From: RI-92 sp037384645
Lineage (GTDB): Bacteria; Pseudomonadota; Gammaproteobacteria; UBA6429; Thiohalophilaceae
DNA: 34,501 nt
Direction: 5' to 3'
Assembly (NCBI GenBank): GCA_037384645.1
Contig: JARRNT010000054.1
Span: 1 to 34,501, forward strand
Part shown: positions 1-8,060 of the stretch, piece by piece
Layout of the letters: each line of letters begins with the position of its first letter
Position numbering within the stretch: position 1 is the first letter of the stretch
Program-made: the position numbers and the translations under genes
Notes under the pieces: model-generated
What the model was told of the DNA's origin: nothing
The model's input: only the letters and a program-made list of their open reading frames with translations
The model's database searches: none

Positions 1-89
1 CAGGAAACACTCAGGTCCGCGGCGATAGCAGCCACCACCAGCGCAAAGCCTGGAGCCGAATAAATTTGTAAATTTTTGAAATATTTCAC

Positions 90-115
90 AAATCCTGATG
101 AGCTCCTCAGGATTT
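90..115. other. 9-bp perfect stem-loop upstream of the first gene
   Basis: The arms AAATCCTGA (90-98) and TCAGGATTT (107-115) are perfectly complementary around an 8-nt loop. No T-run follows on the plus strand; the minus-strand side is AT-rich but not a clean U-tract. It could be a terminator for a gene lying left of the window or part of the upstream region of the gene at 180. Positions 1-89 hold no gene I can support. Confidence 0.4.
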
Positions 116-141
116 GGGCGTAAAATGCGCTAACTTATATA
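114..141 (+). promoter_or_regulatory. candidate sigma70-type promoter for the gene at 180
   Basis: TTGGGC (114-119) and TATATA (136-141) are separated by 16 bp, about 40 nt ahead of the start codon. The match to consensus is only moderate, and the -35 overlaps the right arm of the hairpin at 90-115, so a structural effect on initiation is conceivable. A GAGG Shine-Dalgarno at 168-171 lies 8 nt before the ATG at 180. Confidence 0.3.
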
Positions 142-179
142 GCATATAGCGTATTTTAGAAACGCGTGAGGCGCTTCCC

Positions 180-608
180 ATGAATTATCTAGATCAACTC
201 GACCAAATGCTGGATGCCAATTTCCGCATTGTCAGCATCGAGACCTATGATCCCGAGCGAGTGCACGAATTATTCACCCAACTCAGCCGGTTCAGTAACA
301 AGGCATTCTACCTGTGGGAACCTGACAAAGGTCTCCATCGCATCGGCGCTTCACACATCACCATACCGCGTACAGGTTCTGCGCGCGAGCTACTCAGCCA
401 TATCGAAGCCAGCAAGCACTTTGGCGTATACATCCTGCGCAACTTCAATCAGGCCATGGATGATGACAAAAATGTGCAGTCATTAATGAAGATCGCTTCC
501 GGCGAGGTCAACAAGGTCGTTGTGCTACTGAGTGATTTCATCGATCTGCCAAAGGGACTCAAGCCCTTTACCCTGCGCTCCAAACACCAGATGCGCCAGG
601 CTGGCTGA
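180..608 (+). CDS. stand-alone protein resembling the N-terminal domain of Ycf46-like AAA ATPases
   Basis: A 142-residue soluble protein. The opening (a coiled stretch, then IVSIETYDPERV at about 18-29 and FYLWEPDKGLHRI at about 43-55) and the later segment VVVLLSDFIDLPKGLKP (about 113-129) resemble the non-ATPase N-terminal region that precedes the AAA module in Ycf46-type proteins. There is no Walker A or Walker B motif, and the protein ends where the ATPase part would begin. It may be a regulatory or decoy version of that domain, or a family of its own. The start is supported by GAGG at 168-171. It stands alone on the plus strand and converges with the glycosylase gene at 643. The family relation is from memory of sequence patterns; the function is unknown. 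Confidence 0.7.
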   Translation: MNYLDQLDQMLDANFRIVSIETYDPERVHELFTQLSRFSNKAFYLWEPDKGLHRIGASHITIPRTGSARELLSHIEASKHFGVYILRNFNQAMDDDKNVQSLMKIASGEVNKVVVLLSDFIDLPKGLKPFTLRSKHQMRQAG

Positions 609-642
609 GGCACCGACTCACATCACATTCCTGTTCCGATTA

Positions 643-1296
643 TTATACGCCGGGGCAATGCCGGCGCAGGCAGCAGGCATGGCATTGCGGCTTGCTGCGA
701 CAGGCCTGTTTGGCGTGCTGCACGATCAGGGCATGATACTCATTAAAGATTTTCACCTGTTGCTTTACCCGGGATAAGCTGTTTTGAAACTGCTGACGCA
801 AGGCTTCATATGATTCATCGCCAGCAATATGAGTAAGCCGTGAAAACAGCCGGCGGGTATAGGCATCTATTACAAATACCGGTCGTTCGAAGGCATATAA
901 CAACATGTCATCCGCAGTTTCAGGGCCGACACCGTTCACGGACAACAACAGCTGTCGTAATGCATCCGTTTCATATCGCTGCAAACGACGTAGCCCCCCC
1001 TGTGTTGTGTACCAGCGACAGAAATTTTGCAATCGCGTTGCCTTGATATTGAAATACCCCGCCGGCTTTAACAGATTTGCCAACCGCGCATGCCGCATGC
1101 CGGCAATCGCTTTTGCAGTCAGGGCTTTATCCTGTTTCAGATTTGCAATAGCACGTTCAACATTCAACCAGCTGGTATTCTGGGTAAGAACTGCACCGAC
1201 CATGACTTCGAAGGGACTATCAGCCGGCCACCAGCGTTGCGGGCCGTAGCTACGTAGCAGGATTTTATAAACCTGATAGAATGTCAGTGACGACAT
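643..1296 (-). CDS. EndoIII-superfamily DNA glycosylase, COG2231/MagIII-like
   Basis: 217 residues with the HhH-GPD fold. VGAVLTQNTSW (33-43) is the family's early helix motif, the helix-hairpin-helix is at 117-130 (NGVGPETADD), and the conserved catalytic aspartate is D144 in VIDAYTRRL. The lysine that makes EndoIII a bifunctional glycosylase/lyase is replaced by glutamate (E126), as in the MagIII 3-methyladenine glycosylase branch. Unlike Helicobacter MagIII it ends in a cysteine cluster, C199-x5-C205-x2-C208-x5-C214, which should bind a [4Fe-4S] cluster. It probably removes alkylated or otherwise damaged bases as a monofunctional glycosylase. It lies downstream of rluB on the same strand, 73 bp away. 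No strong Shine-Dalgarno precedes the ATG. Identity as a DNA glycosylase is firm; the substrate is inferred. Confidence 0.86.
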   Translation of the reverse strand: MSSLTFYQVYKILLRSYGPQRWWPADSPFEVMVGAVLTQNTSWLNVERAIANLKQDKALTAKAIAGMRHARLANLLKPAGYFNIKATRLQNFCRWYTTQGGLRRLQRYETDALRQLLLSVNGVGPETADDMLLYAFERPVFVIDAYTRRLFSRLTHIAGDESYEALRQQFQNSLSRVKQQVKIFNEYHALIVQHAKQACRSKPQCHACCLRRHCPGV

Positions 1297-1331
1297 AATG
1301 ACAATAAAGGCGATCTGTTAATCGGATTGAT

Positions 1332-1353
1332 GCCAGGGAATTTGATTCCTGGC
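1332..1353. other. hairpin between rluB and the glycosylase gene
   Basis: GCCAGGGAA (1332-1340) pairs with TTCCTGGC (1346-1353) with one bulged G and a 5-nt loop. No U-tract follows on either strand, so this is more likely an mRNA processing or partial attenuation structure than an efficient intrinsic terminator. Confidence 0.3.
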
Positions 1354-1369
1354 GCCATGCAATAGATGA

Positions 1370-2185
1370 CTACCGTCTGCGTTTGTTGACGCCAGGTTTA
1401 TGCCGGTGTTGACCGCGAGATACGCCCCTGGCCTTTGCCGGTGGTTCTGCCTGGGTCAGCCCCACCAGCTTCATCAATGCCGCCGTATCTTGCTTATCCA
1501 GTTCCATGTATTGTCCCTGCCTGATCGAACGCGGCAGGCTAATCGGGCCATAGCGAATTCGATGTAATCGACTGACCTGCAAACCAACGGCGGCCCACAG
1601 ACGTTTAACCTCACGGTTACGCCCTTCCAGCAGGCTGACGTGGTACCAGTGATTGGCACCGCTACCACCGGCATCCGTGATCTTTACAAACCTGGCAAGA
1701 CCATCTTCCAGTTCCACGCCACGCTGCAGGGCTTCAAGTTGGTCCGGTCTCACCTCGCCCAGCACTCGTACGGCATACTCGCGCTCAATCTGGTAACTTG
1801 GATGCATCAGCCGGTTGGCTAATTCGCCGTTGTCAGTAAACAGCAGCAGGCCCGTGGTATTAATATCCAGCCGTCCTACAGCAATCCAGCGCGCCTTGCG
1901 TAACCGGGGAAGTCTGGCAAAAACGCTGGGCCTTCCCTGCGGGTCACTGCGGGTACATACCTCATCTGCGGGTTTATGGTAAATCAGGACATGGGTTTCG
2001 TGGCTGGCGGTATCACGCGCCACCGGTTTACCATCGACCTGGATCCTGTCGTTTGCGCCAACCCGGGTGCCCAGGCCGATGGTCTCACCATTCACCTTGA
2101 CGCGACCGGCCTCGATCCAGCGTTCGATTTCCCGACGCGAGGCGAAGCCCAGACTCGCCAGAACTTTTTGGATTTTTTCGTCCAT
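1370..2185 (-). CDS. rluB: 23S rRNA pseudouridine synthase RluB
   Basis: 271 residues of the RsuA/RluB/RluE/RluF family. An S4 RNA-binding domain occupies about 1-50 (IQKVLASLGFASRRE), followed by the catalytic domain with VGRLDINTTGLLLFTDNG (103-120), where D107 is the catalytic aspartate. A basic C-terminal tail (about 250-271, rich in Arg, His and Lys) is typical of RluB rather than the shorter RsuA. RluB makes a single pseudouridine in helix 93 of 23S rRNA (position 2605 in E. coli). The assignment to RluB rather than a paralogue rests on the tail and on the location directly downstream of scpA-scpB. The ATG lies 23 bp after the scpB stop, so co-transcription is very likely. Confidence 0.93.
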   Translation of the reverse strand: MDEKIQKVLASLGFASRREIERWIEAGRVKVNGETIGLGTRVGANDRIQVDGKPVARDTASHETHVLIYHKPADEVCTRSDPQGRPSVFARLPRLRKARWIAVGRLDINTTGLLLFTDNGELANRLMHPSYQIEREYAVRVLGEVRPDQLEALQRGVELEDGLARFVKITDAGGSGANHWYHVSLLEGRNREVKRLWAAVGLQVSRLHRIRYGPISLPRSIRQGQYMELDKQDTAALMKLVGLTQAEPPAKARGVSRGQHRHKPGVNKRRR

Positions 2186-2208
2186 CAGGACGATCAGTTT
2201 CCGCTGCG

Positions 2209-2898
2209 TTAGTGTTCAGCGGTCATGGCTGGCGCCACGTCCTGATCAGCTGGCGCTTCTTCGCCTTCCTCAACTTCCAGGTTAACGACTGTCTCCTGTT
2301 CTCCTGTCGCCTCTTTCTCGTCCTTGCTCTCCCCTCCTTCTTCCGGAAAGGCAAGTTCGCCATTGAGTTGATCGAGGTCGCGAATTTCCGCCAACGGCGG
2401 CAGATCTTCCAGCGATTTCAAATTAAAGTAATCAAGGAATTGACGGGTCGTGGCGTAGATGGCCGGTTTACCCGGTACGTCACGATGTCCCACGATGGAT
2501 ACCCATTCACGCTCCAGCAGAGTTTTCATGATCTGGGTATTGACGCTAACACCACGTATTTTTTCTATCTCACCGCGGGTAATCGGCTGTTTGTACGCAA
2601 CCAGGGAAAGGGTTTCGAGCAACGCCCGTGAATAGCGCGCCGGCTTTTCTTCCCACAACTTACCAACCCACTCGGCAAAATCCTTTCTGACCTGGAAGCG
2701 AAAGCCGGTACTGACTTCCTTGAGCTCGAGACTGGTCTTGGCGTAATCCTCTGCCAGCGCAGCCAGGGCCTCACGCAATTGCGCCTTGTCGGGTTGTTGT
2801 GGCTCGGGAAACACCGCCAACATACGCTCCAGGTTAAGCGGGGTGCTGGAGGCCATGATCAGTGCTTCGAGAATGCGTTTGAGTTGTTCGGTATCCAT
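2209..2898 (-). CDS. scpB: segregation and condensation protein ScpB
   Basis: 229 residues. The body (about 5-175) is the tandem winged-helix ScpB fold: LKRILEALIMASSTPLN at the start, RALLETLSLVAYKQPITRGE in the middle and the second-wing segment ending TTRQFLDYFNL. The last 45 residues are a Glu-rich acidic tail, common in gammaproteobacterial ScpB and probably disordered. ScpB dimers bind the kleisin ScpA and with Smc (encoded at 19464-22955) form the bacterial condensin. It follows scpA by 46 bp and precedes rluB by 23 bp. Confidence 0.95.
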   Translation of the reverse strand: MDTEQLKRILEALIMASSTPLNLERMLAVFPEPQQPDKAQLREALAALAEDYAKTSLELKEVSTGFRFQVRKDFAEWVGKLWEEKPARYSRALLETLSLVAYKQPITRGEIEKIRGVSVNTQIMKTLLEREWVSIVGHRDVPGKPAIYATTRQFLDYFNLKSLEDLPPLAEIRDLDQLNGELAFPEEGGESKDEKEATGEQETVVNLEVEEGEEAPADQDVAPAMTAEH

Positions 2899-2944
2899 GT
2901 CTGCCTATATTAATTCAAAAATTTCTGCCAATGGCGTGTCTTGA

Positions 2945-3778
2945 TCACGCCTCGTCCTGCTCTGGCCGACTACCCGCGGCCTTGACGTGTATCTGACCGT
3001 AGGTTTCGCTCTGCACCATCTCGATCAGGGATTGCTTGAGCAATTCGAGGATTGCCAGCAGGGTCACTACGACCCCGGCACGCCCTTCCTCCGGGGTAAA
3101 CAGGCTGGTGAACTCGGTAAAATCATCACCCCGGATCACTTTCAATACATTCGACATCCGCTCACGCACGGACAGGGGCTCCATCTGGATATGGTGGTGA
3201 GCGTAATTTTCCGCGCGCACCAGCACATCGCGCAGGGCAAATACCAGGTCTTTCATCTCCACCCGCGGCGGCAATTTCACCACCTTGCGATCCGGCACTA
3301 CCAGTTCGATCGGCGGAGTGTCGCGATCGACCCGAGGTAGGGTATTGAGGTCTTCCGCGGCCTGGCGGAAACGTTCGTATTCCTGTAGACGACGTACCAG
3401 CTCGGCCCGGGGATCCTCTTCGTCCTCTTCCTCTACTGGCCGCGGTAACAGCATCCGTGACTTGATCTCCGCCAGCATGGCCGCCATGAGCAGGTATTCT
3501 GCCGCCAGCTCCAGGCGCAGGCCCTTCATCAAGTCGACATATTCCATGTACTGACGGGTAATCTCGGCGATGGGGATATCGAGGACATCGAGATTCTGGC
3601 GTTTAATCAGATACAGCAACAGGTCCAGTGGGCCTTCAAAGGCCTCGGCCAGAAACACTTCCAGGGCATCGGGGGGAATATAGAGGTCTTTGGGGAGACG
3701 GGTATAGGGCACCCCTTGCACCACCGCAAAGGGCATTTCCTGCTGTTCGGGTGTGCTTTGCAACTCCATTTCAGTCAT
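2945..3778 (-). CDS. scpA: segregation and condensation protein ScpA (kleisin)
   Basis: 277 residues. The diagnostic kleisin N-terminus FEGPLDLLLYLIKRQNLDVL (about 48-67) is followed by IPIAEITRQYMEYV and by the helical segment AAEYLLMAAMLAEIKSRMLLP. The C-terminal winged helix is about 215-265. Compared with the common 240-250-residue ScpA there is an N-terminal extension of about 40 residues (rich in Glu and Gln, then a Pro-rich patch), seen in several gammaproteobacterial forms. ScpA bridges the Smc heads. Other internal ATGs exist (M4, M15), so the exact start is less certain than the identity. Confidence 0.95.
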   Translation of the reverse strand: MTEMELQSTPEQQEMPFAVVQGVPYTRLPKDLYIPPDALEVFLAEAFEGPLDLLLYLIKRQNLDVLDIPIAEITRQYMEYVDLMKGLRLELAAEYLLMAAMLAEIKSRMLLPRPVEEEDEEDPRAELVRRLQEYERFRQAAEDLNTLPRVDRDTPPIELVVPDRKVVKLPPRVEMKDLVFALRDVLVRAENYAHHHIQMEPLSVRERMSNVLKVIRGDDFTEFTSLFTPEEGRAGVVVTLLAILELLKQSLIEMVQSETYGQIHVKAAGSRPEQDEA

Positions 3779-3841
3779 ACGATATAATGCTACCGCAGTT
3801 GCCCGGGTTTGTCCCTATACAATTACAGAATATCTTTTATA

Positions 3842-3869
3842 AGAATTACAATAAGTTACATTGTATTCT
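3842..3869. terminator. AT-rich stem-loop after trpS, possible weak terminator
   Basis: AGAATTACAAT (3842-3852) pairs with ATTGTATTCT (3860-3869) with one bulged T and a 7-nt loop. It begins 11 nt downstream of the trpS stop on the minus strand and is followed there by an AT-rich stretch rather than a pure U-run. It lies in the 101-bp gap before scpA, so it may reduce read-through from trpS into scpA-scpB-rluB. Confidence 0.35.
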
Positions 3870-3879
3870 GACGGATGAC

Positions 3880-5094
3880 TCAGTACTCCAGGCCCATCGC
3901 CTGACGGACTTCCTGCATGGTCTGGCGTGCCACGTCACGAGCCTTGTCACAGCCCTCGTGAATGATATTGCGTACCATGCCCGGGTCCTGTTCAAACTCC
4001 CTGGCCCGCTCCTGGATCGGCGCTAACTCAGCCAATACCGACTCGATAATGCGTTGTTTGCAGTCCAGGCAGCCGATACCGGCACTGGTACAGCCCTGCT
4101 GGACCCAGTCACGGGTCTCATCAGAGGAATAGACCAGATGGAACTGCCAGACGGGGCACTTGGCCGGGTCACCCGGATCGTCCCGACGCACCCGTGCCGG
4201 GTCAGTCGGCATGGTTCGCAGCTTCTTCTCGACCTCGGCGGGCGGCTCGCGCAGGGAAATCGTATTGTGATAGGACTTGGACATTTTCTGGCCATCCAGC
4301 CCCGGCATTTTTGAGGCAGGCGTCAACAGGGCCTGCGGCTCCGGCAGAATAATCCGACCGCTGCCTTCCAGATAACCGAACAGGCGTTCCTGGTCTGCCA
4401 GGCTGATATTCTGCTGGGACTCGAGCAAAGCCCGCGCAGTCTCCAGCGCTTCGGTGTCCCCCTGCTCCTGAAACTTGCGCCGCAGGCTTTGATACAGCTT
4501 GGCGTGTTTTTTACCCATTTTCTTGATGGCCTCTTGAGCCTTCTCGGCGAAGCCCGGTTCACGGCCATATAAGTGGTTAAAGCGGCGCGCCACCTCGCGG
4601 GTCAGTTCCACGTGGGCCACCTGATCCTCACCGACCGGCACCAGCCCGGCTTTATAGGCCAGAATATCCGCGCTTTGCAGCAGGGGATAGCCCAGAAAAC
4701 CGTAGGTCGACAGGTCACGCTCCCTGAGTTTTTCCTGCTGGTCCTTGTAGGTCGGCACCCGTTCCAGCCAGCCCAGGGGGGTTATCATGGAAAGCAACAA
4801 ATGCAACTCGGCATGTTCGGGGACACGCGACTGGATAAACAACACGGCCGAACCGGGATTGACGCCGACTGCCAACCAGTCGATCAACATATCCCAGATA
4901 CTGTCAGCGAGCACCGTCACATCTTCATAATGCGTAGTCAGGGCATGCCAGTCCGCCACGAAGAAGTAACACTCGTACTCGTGCTGCAGTTTGACCCAGT
5001 TTTTGAGGACACCGTGATAGTGGCCCAGGTGCAGCGCACCAGTGGGTCGCATACCGGAAAGGACCCGTTGCGGTTGGTTGGGCAGTGTTGCCAA
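3880..5094 (-). CDS. trpS: tryptophan--tRNA ligase
   Basis: 404 residues, a class I aminoacyl-tRNA synthetase. The HIGH signature is HLGH (22-25) and the KMSKS loop is K270-S274 in GQKMSKSYHN. It belongs to the long TrpRS subtype: an insertion at roughly 181-256, absent from the about 330-residue E. coli type, separates the two ATP motifs. The reading frame opens with TTG at 5094, preceded by an AGGA Shine-Dalgarno about 8 nt upstream. The first in-frame ATG is residue 15, which would remove the first strand of the Rossmann fold (RVLSGMRPTG), so TTG is the likely start. It sits between yciO and scpA on the same strand. Confidence 0.96.
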   Translation of the reverse strand: MATLPNQPQRVLSGMRPTGALHLGHYHGVLKNWVKLQHEYECYFFVADWHALTTHYEDVTVLADSIWDMLIDWLAVGVNPGSAVLFIQSRVPEHAELHLLLSMITPLGWLERVPTYKDQQEKLRERDLSTYGFLGYPLLQSADILAYKAGLVPVGEDQVAHVELTREVARRFNHLYGREPGFAEKAQEAIKKMGKKHAKLYQSLRRKFQEQGDTEALETARALLESQQNISLADQERLFGYLEGSGRIILPEPQALLTPASKMPGLDGQKMSKSYHNTISLREPPAEVEKKLRTMPTDPARVRRDDPGDPAKCPVWQFHLVYSSDETRDWVQQGCTSAGIGCLDCKQRIIESVLAELAPIQERAREFEQDPGMVRNIIHEGCDKARDVARQTMQEVRQAMGLEY

Positions 5095-5151
5095 AACAGT
5101 TTTCCTTATTGTTCAGTCAAAGCGGGGCATTATACCGGAATCGAGGGACGG

Positions 5152-5778
5152 TTAAGACACCTGAAACGGGGCGGGATCGCCGCAGCCGACGCGGATGACT
5201 TCCGGTTGTTCGCCCACCAGGGAAATCACCGTGGTCGGTTCAATGCCGCACTGGCCGCCGTCAATCACCGCGTCGACCTCGTGCTCGAGTTTATCCAGAA
5301 TGTCATCCGCATCGGTCATGGGCAGTGTCTGGCCCGGCAGGATCAGGGTCGTGCTCAAAATGGGTTCACCCAGTTCCTCCAGCAAGGCCAGCACGATTCT
5401 GTTGTCCGGGACACGGATACCGATAGTACGGCGTTTCGGATGCAGCAGCCGACGCGGTACGTCACGGGTGGCCTCAAGGATGAAGGTATACGGGCCCGGG
5501 GTGAAGGCATTCAACAGGCGATAGACCGTATTACTGACCCTGGCATACGTCGCAATTTCCGACAAATCGCGACAGACCAGGGTGAAATTATGTTTATCGT
5601 CCACTCGCCGGATACGGCGCATCCGATCCAGCGCCTTCTTGTCCCCCAGGTGACAGCCCAGGGCATAAGCGGAATCCGTCGGATAGACCACCACCGCGCC
5701 GCCACGCATCATTTCCACCACCTGTTTGATCAGGCGCGGCTGTGGATTCACGGGGTGAATTTGGAAATGCAGGGTCAT
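5152..5778 (-). CDS. yciO: YciO family protein (Sua5/YrdC/YciO fold)
   Basis: 208 residues starting at the ATG at 5778, giving the N-terminus MTLHFQIHPVNPQPR. The open frame extends further upstream but that part overlaps the preceding gene out of frame. The YrdC-type core shows GGAVVVYPTDSAYALGCHLG (about 26-45), a phosphate- and nucleotide-binding segment, then TPGPYTFILEAT (about 95-106). The length matches E. coli YciO (206). YrdC and Sua5 make threonylcarbamoyl-AMP for t6A tRNA modification; YciO is a paralogue whose contribution to t6A is weak or absent, so the role should not be assumed. It follows the PHP gene by 13 bp, the same order (yciV-yciO) as in E. coli. Confidence 0.92.
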   Translation of the reverse strand: MTLHFQIHPVNPQPRLIKQVVEMMRGGAVVVYPTDSAYALGCHLGDKKALDRMRRIRRVDDKHNFTLVCRDLSEIATYARVSNTVYRLLNAFTPGPYTFILEATRDVPRRLLHPKRRTIGIRVPDNRIVLALLEELGEPILSTTLILPGQTLPMTDADDILDKLEHEVDAVIDGGQCGIEPTTVISLVGEQPEVIRVGCGDPAPFQVS

Positions 5779-5791
5779 GCTGGTGACGGAA

Positions 5792-6646
5792 TCAGGGCCT
5801 GGCGGCATTGACCCAGCGTTCGTGGGTCCAGATCGGTCGACAGTTCGCCGGCAGCGCAGACAAGCTGGCCGGGTCGGCATAGGCATTTTCCGGTCCATGG
5901 TAATCCGAGCCGCGGGAAGCATAGTACGCATAGTCTTCGGCAAGCTGGGCAAAGCGCAGAATATCACCCTGGCTATGACTGCCCGACACCACCTCCAGGC
6001 CAATGCCACCCAGCTCGCGGAACTCCCGTAATAACTGGTGCAGACGCTGGCTCGACAGCCGATAACGCGCGGGGTGGGCCAGCACGGCCATGCCACCGGC
6101 AGCGTGTATCCAGTGGAGGGCTTCCTCCAGGCTCGCCCACTGCCCGGGGACAAAACCGGGCTTATTGTGAACCAGATAGCGTTTGAAGACCTGTTTCATG
6201 TTCTTGGCATAGCCCTGCGCCACCAGCCAGTGCGCAAAATGGGTACGGCTGATAATCTTACCCCCGGCATAGGCCCGGGCGCCGGCCAGGCTGCCGGGGA
6301 TACGGGCCTTGTCCAGCCGACGGGCAATTTCCTCGGCCCGCCACGAGCGAAACGCATGTAATTTTGCCAGTCCCTGTTGCAGTATCCTGGAATCCGGGTC
6401 AATGTGCAGTCCCACCACGTGAATCGTCTGGTGGGCCCAGGTAACAGAGATTTCAATGCCACGAATCAGCTCAATGCCCTGCATATTTGCTGCCTGTTGC
6501 GCTTCCTCGAGCCCGGCGGTGATATCGTGATCGGTGACCGCCAGCACCTGATCGCCGCAACGGGCGGCATGCTCCACCAGGGCAGTAGGCGTAAGACTGC
6601 CGTCAGATGCGGTGGTATGGGCGTGTAAATCGTGCACGGCTTGCAT
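5792..6646 (-). CDS. rnm: PHP-domain phosphoesterase, YciV / RNase AM type
   Basis: 284 residues. PHP metal-site motifs are DLHAHTTASDGSLTP (6-20, with H8 and H10), TDHD (38-41) and GSDYHGP near residue 250. The family hydrolyses 3',5'-nucleoside bisphosphates, and E. coli YciV (Rnm, RNase AM) acts as a 5'-3' exoribonuclease in rRNA maturation. The whole length is the catalytic fold with no extra domain. It is the first gene of a seven-gene minus-strand run and is divergent from the gene at 6729. Family assignment is firm; RNase versus bisphosphatase as the main activity is from homology. Confidence 0.9.
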   Translation of the reverse strand: MQAVHDLHAHTTASDGSLTPTALVEHAARCGDQVLAVTDHDITAGLEEAQQAANMQGIELIRGIEISVTWAHQTIHVVGLHIDPDSRILQQGLAKLHAFRSWRAEEIARRLDKARIPGSLAGARAYAGGKIISRTHFAHWLVAQGYAKNMKQVFKRYLVHNKPGFVPGQWASLEEALHWIHAAGGMAVLAHPARYRLSSQRLHQLLREFRELGGIGLEVVSGSHSQGDILRFAQLAEDYAYYASRGSDYHGPENAYADPASLSALPANCRPIWTHERWVNAARP

Positions 6647-6697
6647 GGGGAACCTAGTGTAACCAAAACAGGTCTATGTGTCTTTGTATAGATAGGT

Positions 6698-6703
6698 ATA
6701 ATC
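6698..6703 (+). promoter_or_regulatory. candidate -10 element for the yciB operon
   Basis: A perfect TATAAT lies about 26 bp before the ATG at 6729, inside the roughly 80-bp divergent gap between the PHP gene and the yciB operon. No good -35 hexamer is visible 16-18 bp upstream, so an activator or weak promoter is possible. The position may be off by one base. Confidence 0.4.
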
Positions 6704-6728
6704 AGCCAGGGCAAGAATAGTCTGAAAT

Positions 6729-7481
6729 ATGGTCAAATCCAGCGAAAAATCCGATTTTTTCAATATGCACGTCCAGGAAATGCATGCACAAGCCGAGCAG
6801 GCACTGCATAAGCTGGTCAGTGCCTATGAGTCTTCTGCCCAACCCGAACAGGTTGGACCGGATGCCCTGGGCAAGAGCCTGGAAGAGTTTTTTGAAATAC
6901 TGGACACCATCGAACATCAGCCACACGCACAGCAGAACGCTGAACGGGAGGATATGCAGGACCTGGCAGACCACGGACTTGGCCTGATGAATGAACTCAA
7001 TGACTGGGCCATCAAACTGCAATGCGACGAAGCCCAGCAGATCTTCACCGGGTTATCTATCCCCATGGCGCTTTGGTGTGCACGCCAGCACTTGCCGCTC
7101 ACGCAACTGGAACCGGTCGTCAACGCCCTGTCACGGCTGGCCAACAGCACCCAGGATACCCGGCTGCTGGGACAGGTCAGCGATGCGGCCGAGGTCATTA
7201 TTGATGCGGTTCCCCCGCAAATTAAACATGACCTGGATAAATCCAATCCGGGCCGGCCGTGGCGGGTCCTGAACCTCAATCACGGTATCGTGGCCACGCG
7301 TACGCACGATCCCAAGCGCATGGAGGCCGTTTTCGAGCAGCTGATCTACCGGCTACCGGACGATGTCAGCGAGTTTTTTCGTGAAGGCATGGAACAAATG
7401 GACAATATTGGCTATCCCGACCATGTACGCAGCGTCATGGAAAAGTATTATCATTTAACCAACAAACCGACACTTCACTAG
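6729..7481 (+). CDS. conserved-looking hypothetical protein, first gene of the yciB operon
   Basis: 250 residues, not recognised. It is predicted soluble: no signal peptide or membrane segment, and largely alpha-helical by composition. There is an amphipathic N-terminal half rich in Gln, Glu and His (about 10-80) and a more conserved-looking C-terminal half with RVLNLNHGIVATRTHDPKR (about 179-197) and LPDDVSEFFREGMEQM (about 209-224). The stop is 9 bp before yciB, so it is probably co-transcribed and possibly linked to envelope or division functions, but this is only context. An alternative ATG is at residue 13. Codon use is like that of its neighbours. Confidence 0.8.
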   Translation: MVKSSEKSDFFNMHVQEMHAQAEQALHKLVSAYESSAQPEQVGPDALGKSLEEFFEILDTIEHQPHAQQNAEREDMQDLADHGLGLMNELNDWAIKLQCDEAQQIFTGLSIPMALWCARQHLPLTQLEPVVNALSRLANSTQDTRLLGQVSDAAEVIIDAVPPQIKHDLDKSNPGRPWRVLNLNHGIVATRTHDPKRMEAVFEQLIYRLPDDVSEFFREGMEQMDNIGYPDHVRSVMEKYYHLTNKPTLH

Positions 7482-7490
7482 AAAACGATT

Positions 7491-8060
7491 ATGAAAATTC
7501 TCTTTGATTTTTTCCCGGTCATTATTTTTTACATTGCCTATACCGTCAGCAAGCGTTTCGTCGGCGAGGTCGAAGGCATGGTAATTGCCACTGCCCTGTT
7601 GATTGCCGCGACCTGCGCCCAGGTTGCGATCAACTGGTGGCGCAAGCACAAAGTGGAAAAAATGCATATCGTGGTACTGGTACTGGCCATCGTGTTTGGC
7701 GGCGCCACCATTTATTTTCACGAACCAGTCTATCTGGCCTGGAAGGTGACCCTCGGCAACTGGCTGTTCGCGCTTGCATTTCTCGCCAGCCACTTTATCG
7801 GGGATACCCCGATCGTCAAACGCATGATGCAGCACGCCGTGGATTTACCAGCAAAAATTTGGAACCGGCTGAGTTACATGTGGATACTGTTTTTTGCTGT
7901 CGTCGGTGGTATCAACTTGATCGTGTACCAGCACGTCAGTTTTGACACCTGGGTCCAGTTCAAGCTGTTCGGCATGTTTGGCCTGACCTTCGTGTTTGTT
8001 ATCATCCAGTCAATTTACCTGGCGAGGCATGTCAGGGAAAAACCGGCAGAGGAAGTCTGA
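7491..8060 (+). CDS. yciB: inner-membrane septation protein YciB (IspZ family)
   Basis: 189 residues with five or six hydrophobic segments. The hallmark opening MKILFDFFPVIIFYIAYTVS is followed by the segments at about 25-45, 52-70, 77-95, 119-140 and 150-172. The sequence GDTPIVKRMMQ at about 104-114 resembles the family's conserved loop. YciB interacts with elongation and division proteins in enteric bacteria and affects envelope synthesis and septation. The next gene begins immediately after its stop codon. Confidence 0.93.
   Translation: MKILFDFFPVIIFYIAYTVSKRFVGEVEGMVIATALLIAATCAQVAINWWRKHKVEKMHIVVLVLAIVFGGATIYFHEPVYLAWKVTLGNWLFALAFLASHFIGDTPIVKRMMQHAVDLPAKIWNRLSYMWILFFAVVGGINLIVYQHVSFDTWVQFKLFGMFGLTFVFVIIQSIYLARHVREKPAEEV

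Noticed and set aside
1..63. possible end of an upstream gene at the left edge (frame ending TAA at 61-63), or a minus-strand start
   Set aside because: Too short to recognise in any frame, and more than one frame is plausible.
4573..5811. 412-codon plus-strand open frame
   Set aside because: Antisense to trpS and yciO, both firmly identified on the minus strand; the translation is Gln/His-rich, as antisense frames often are.
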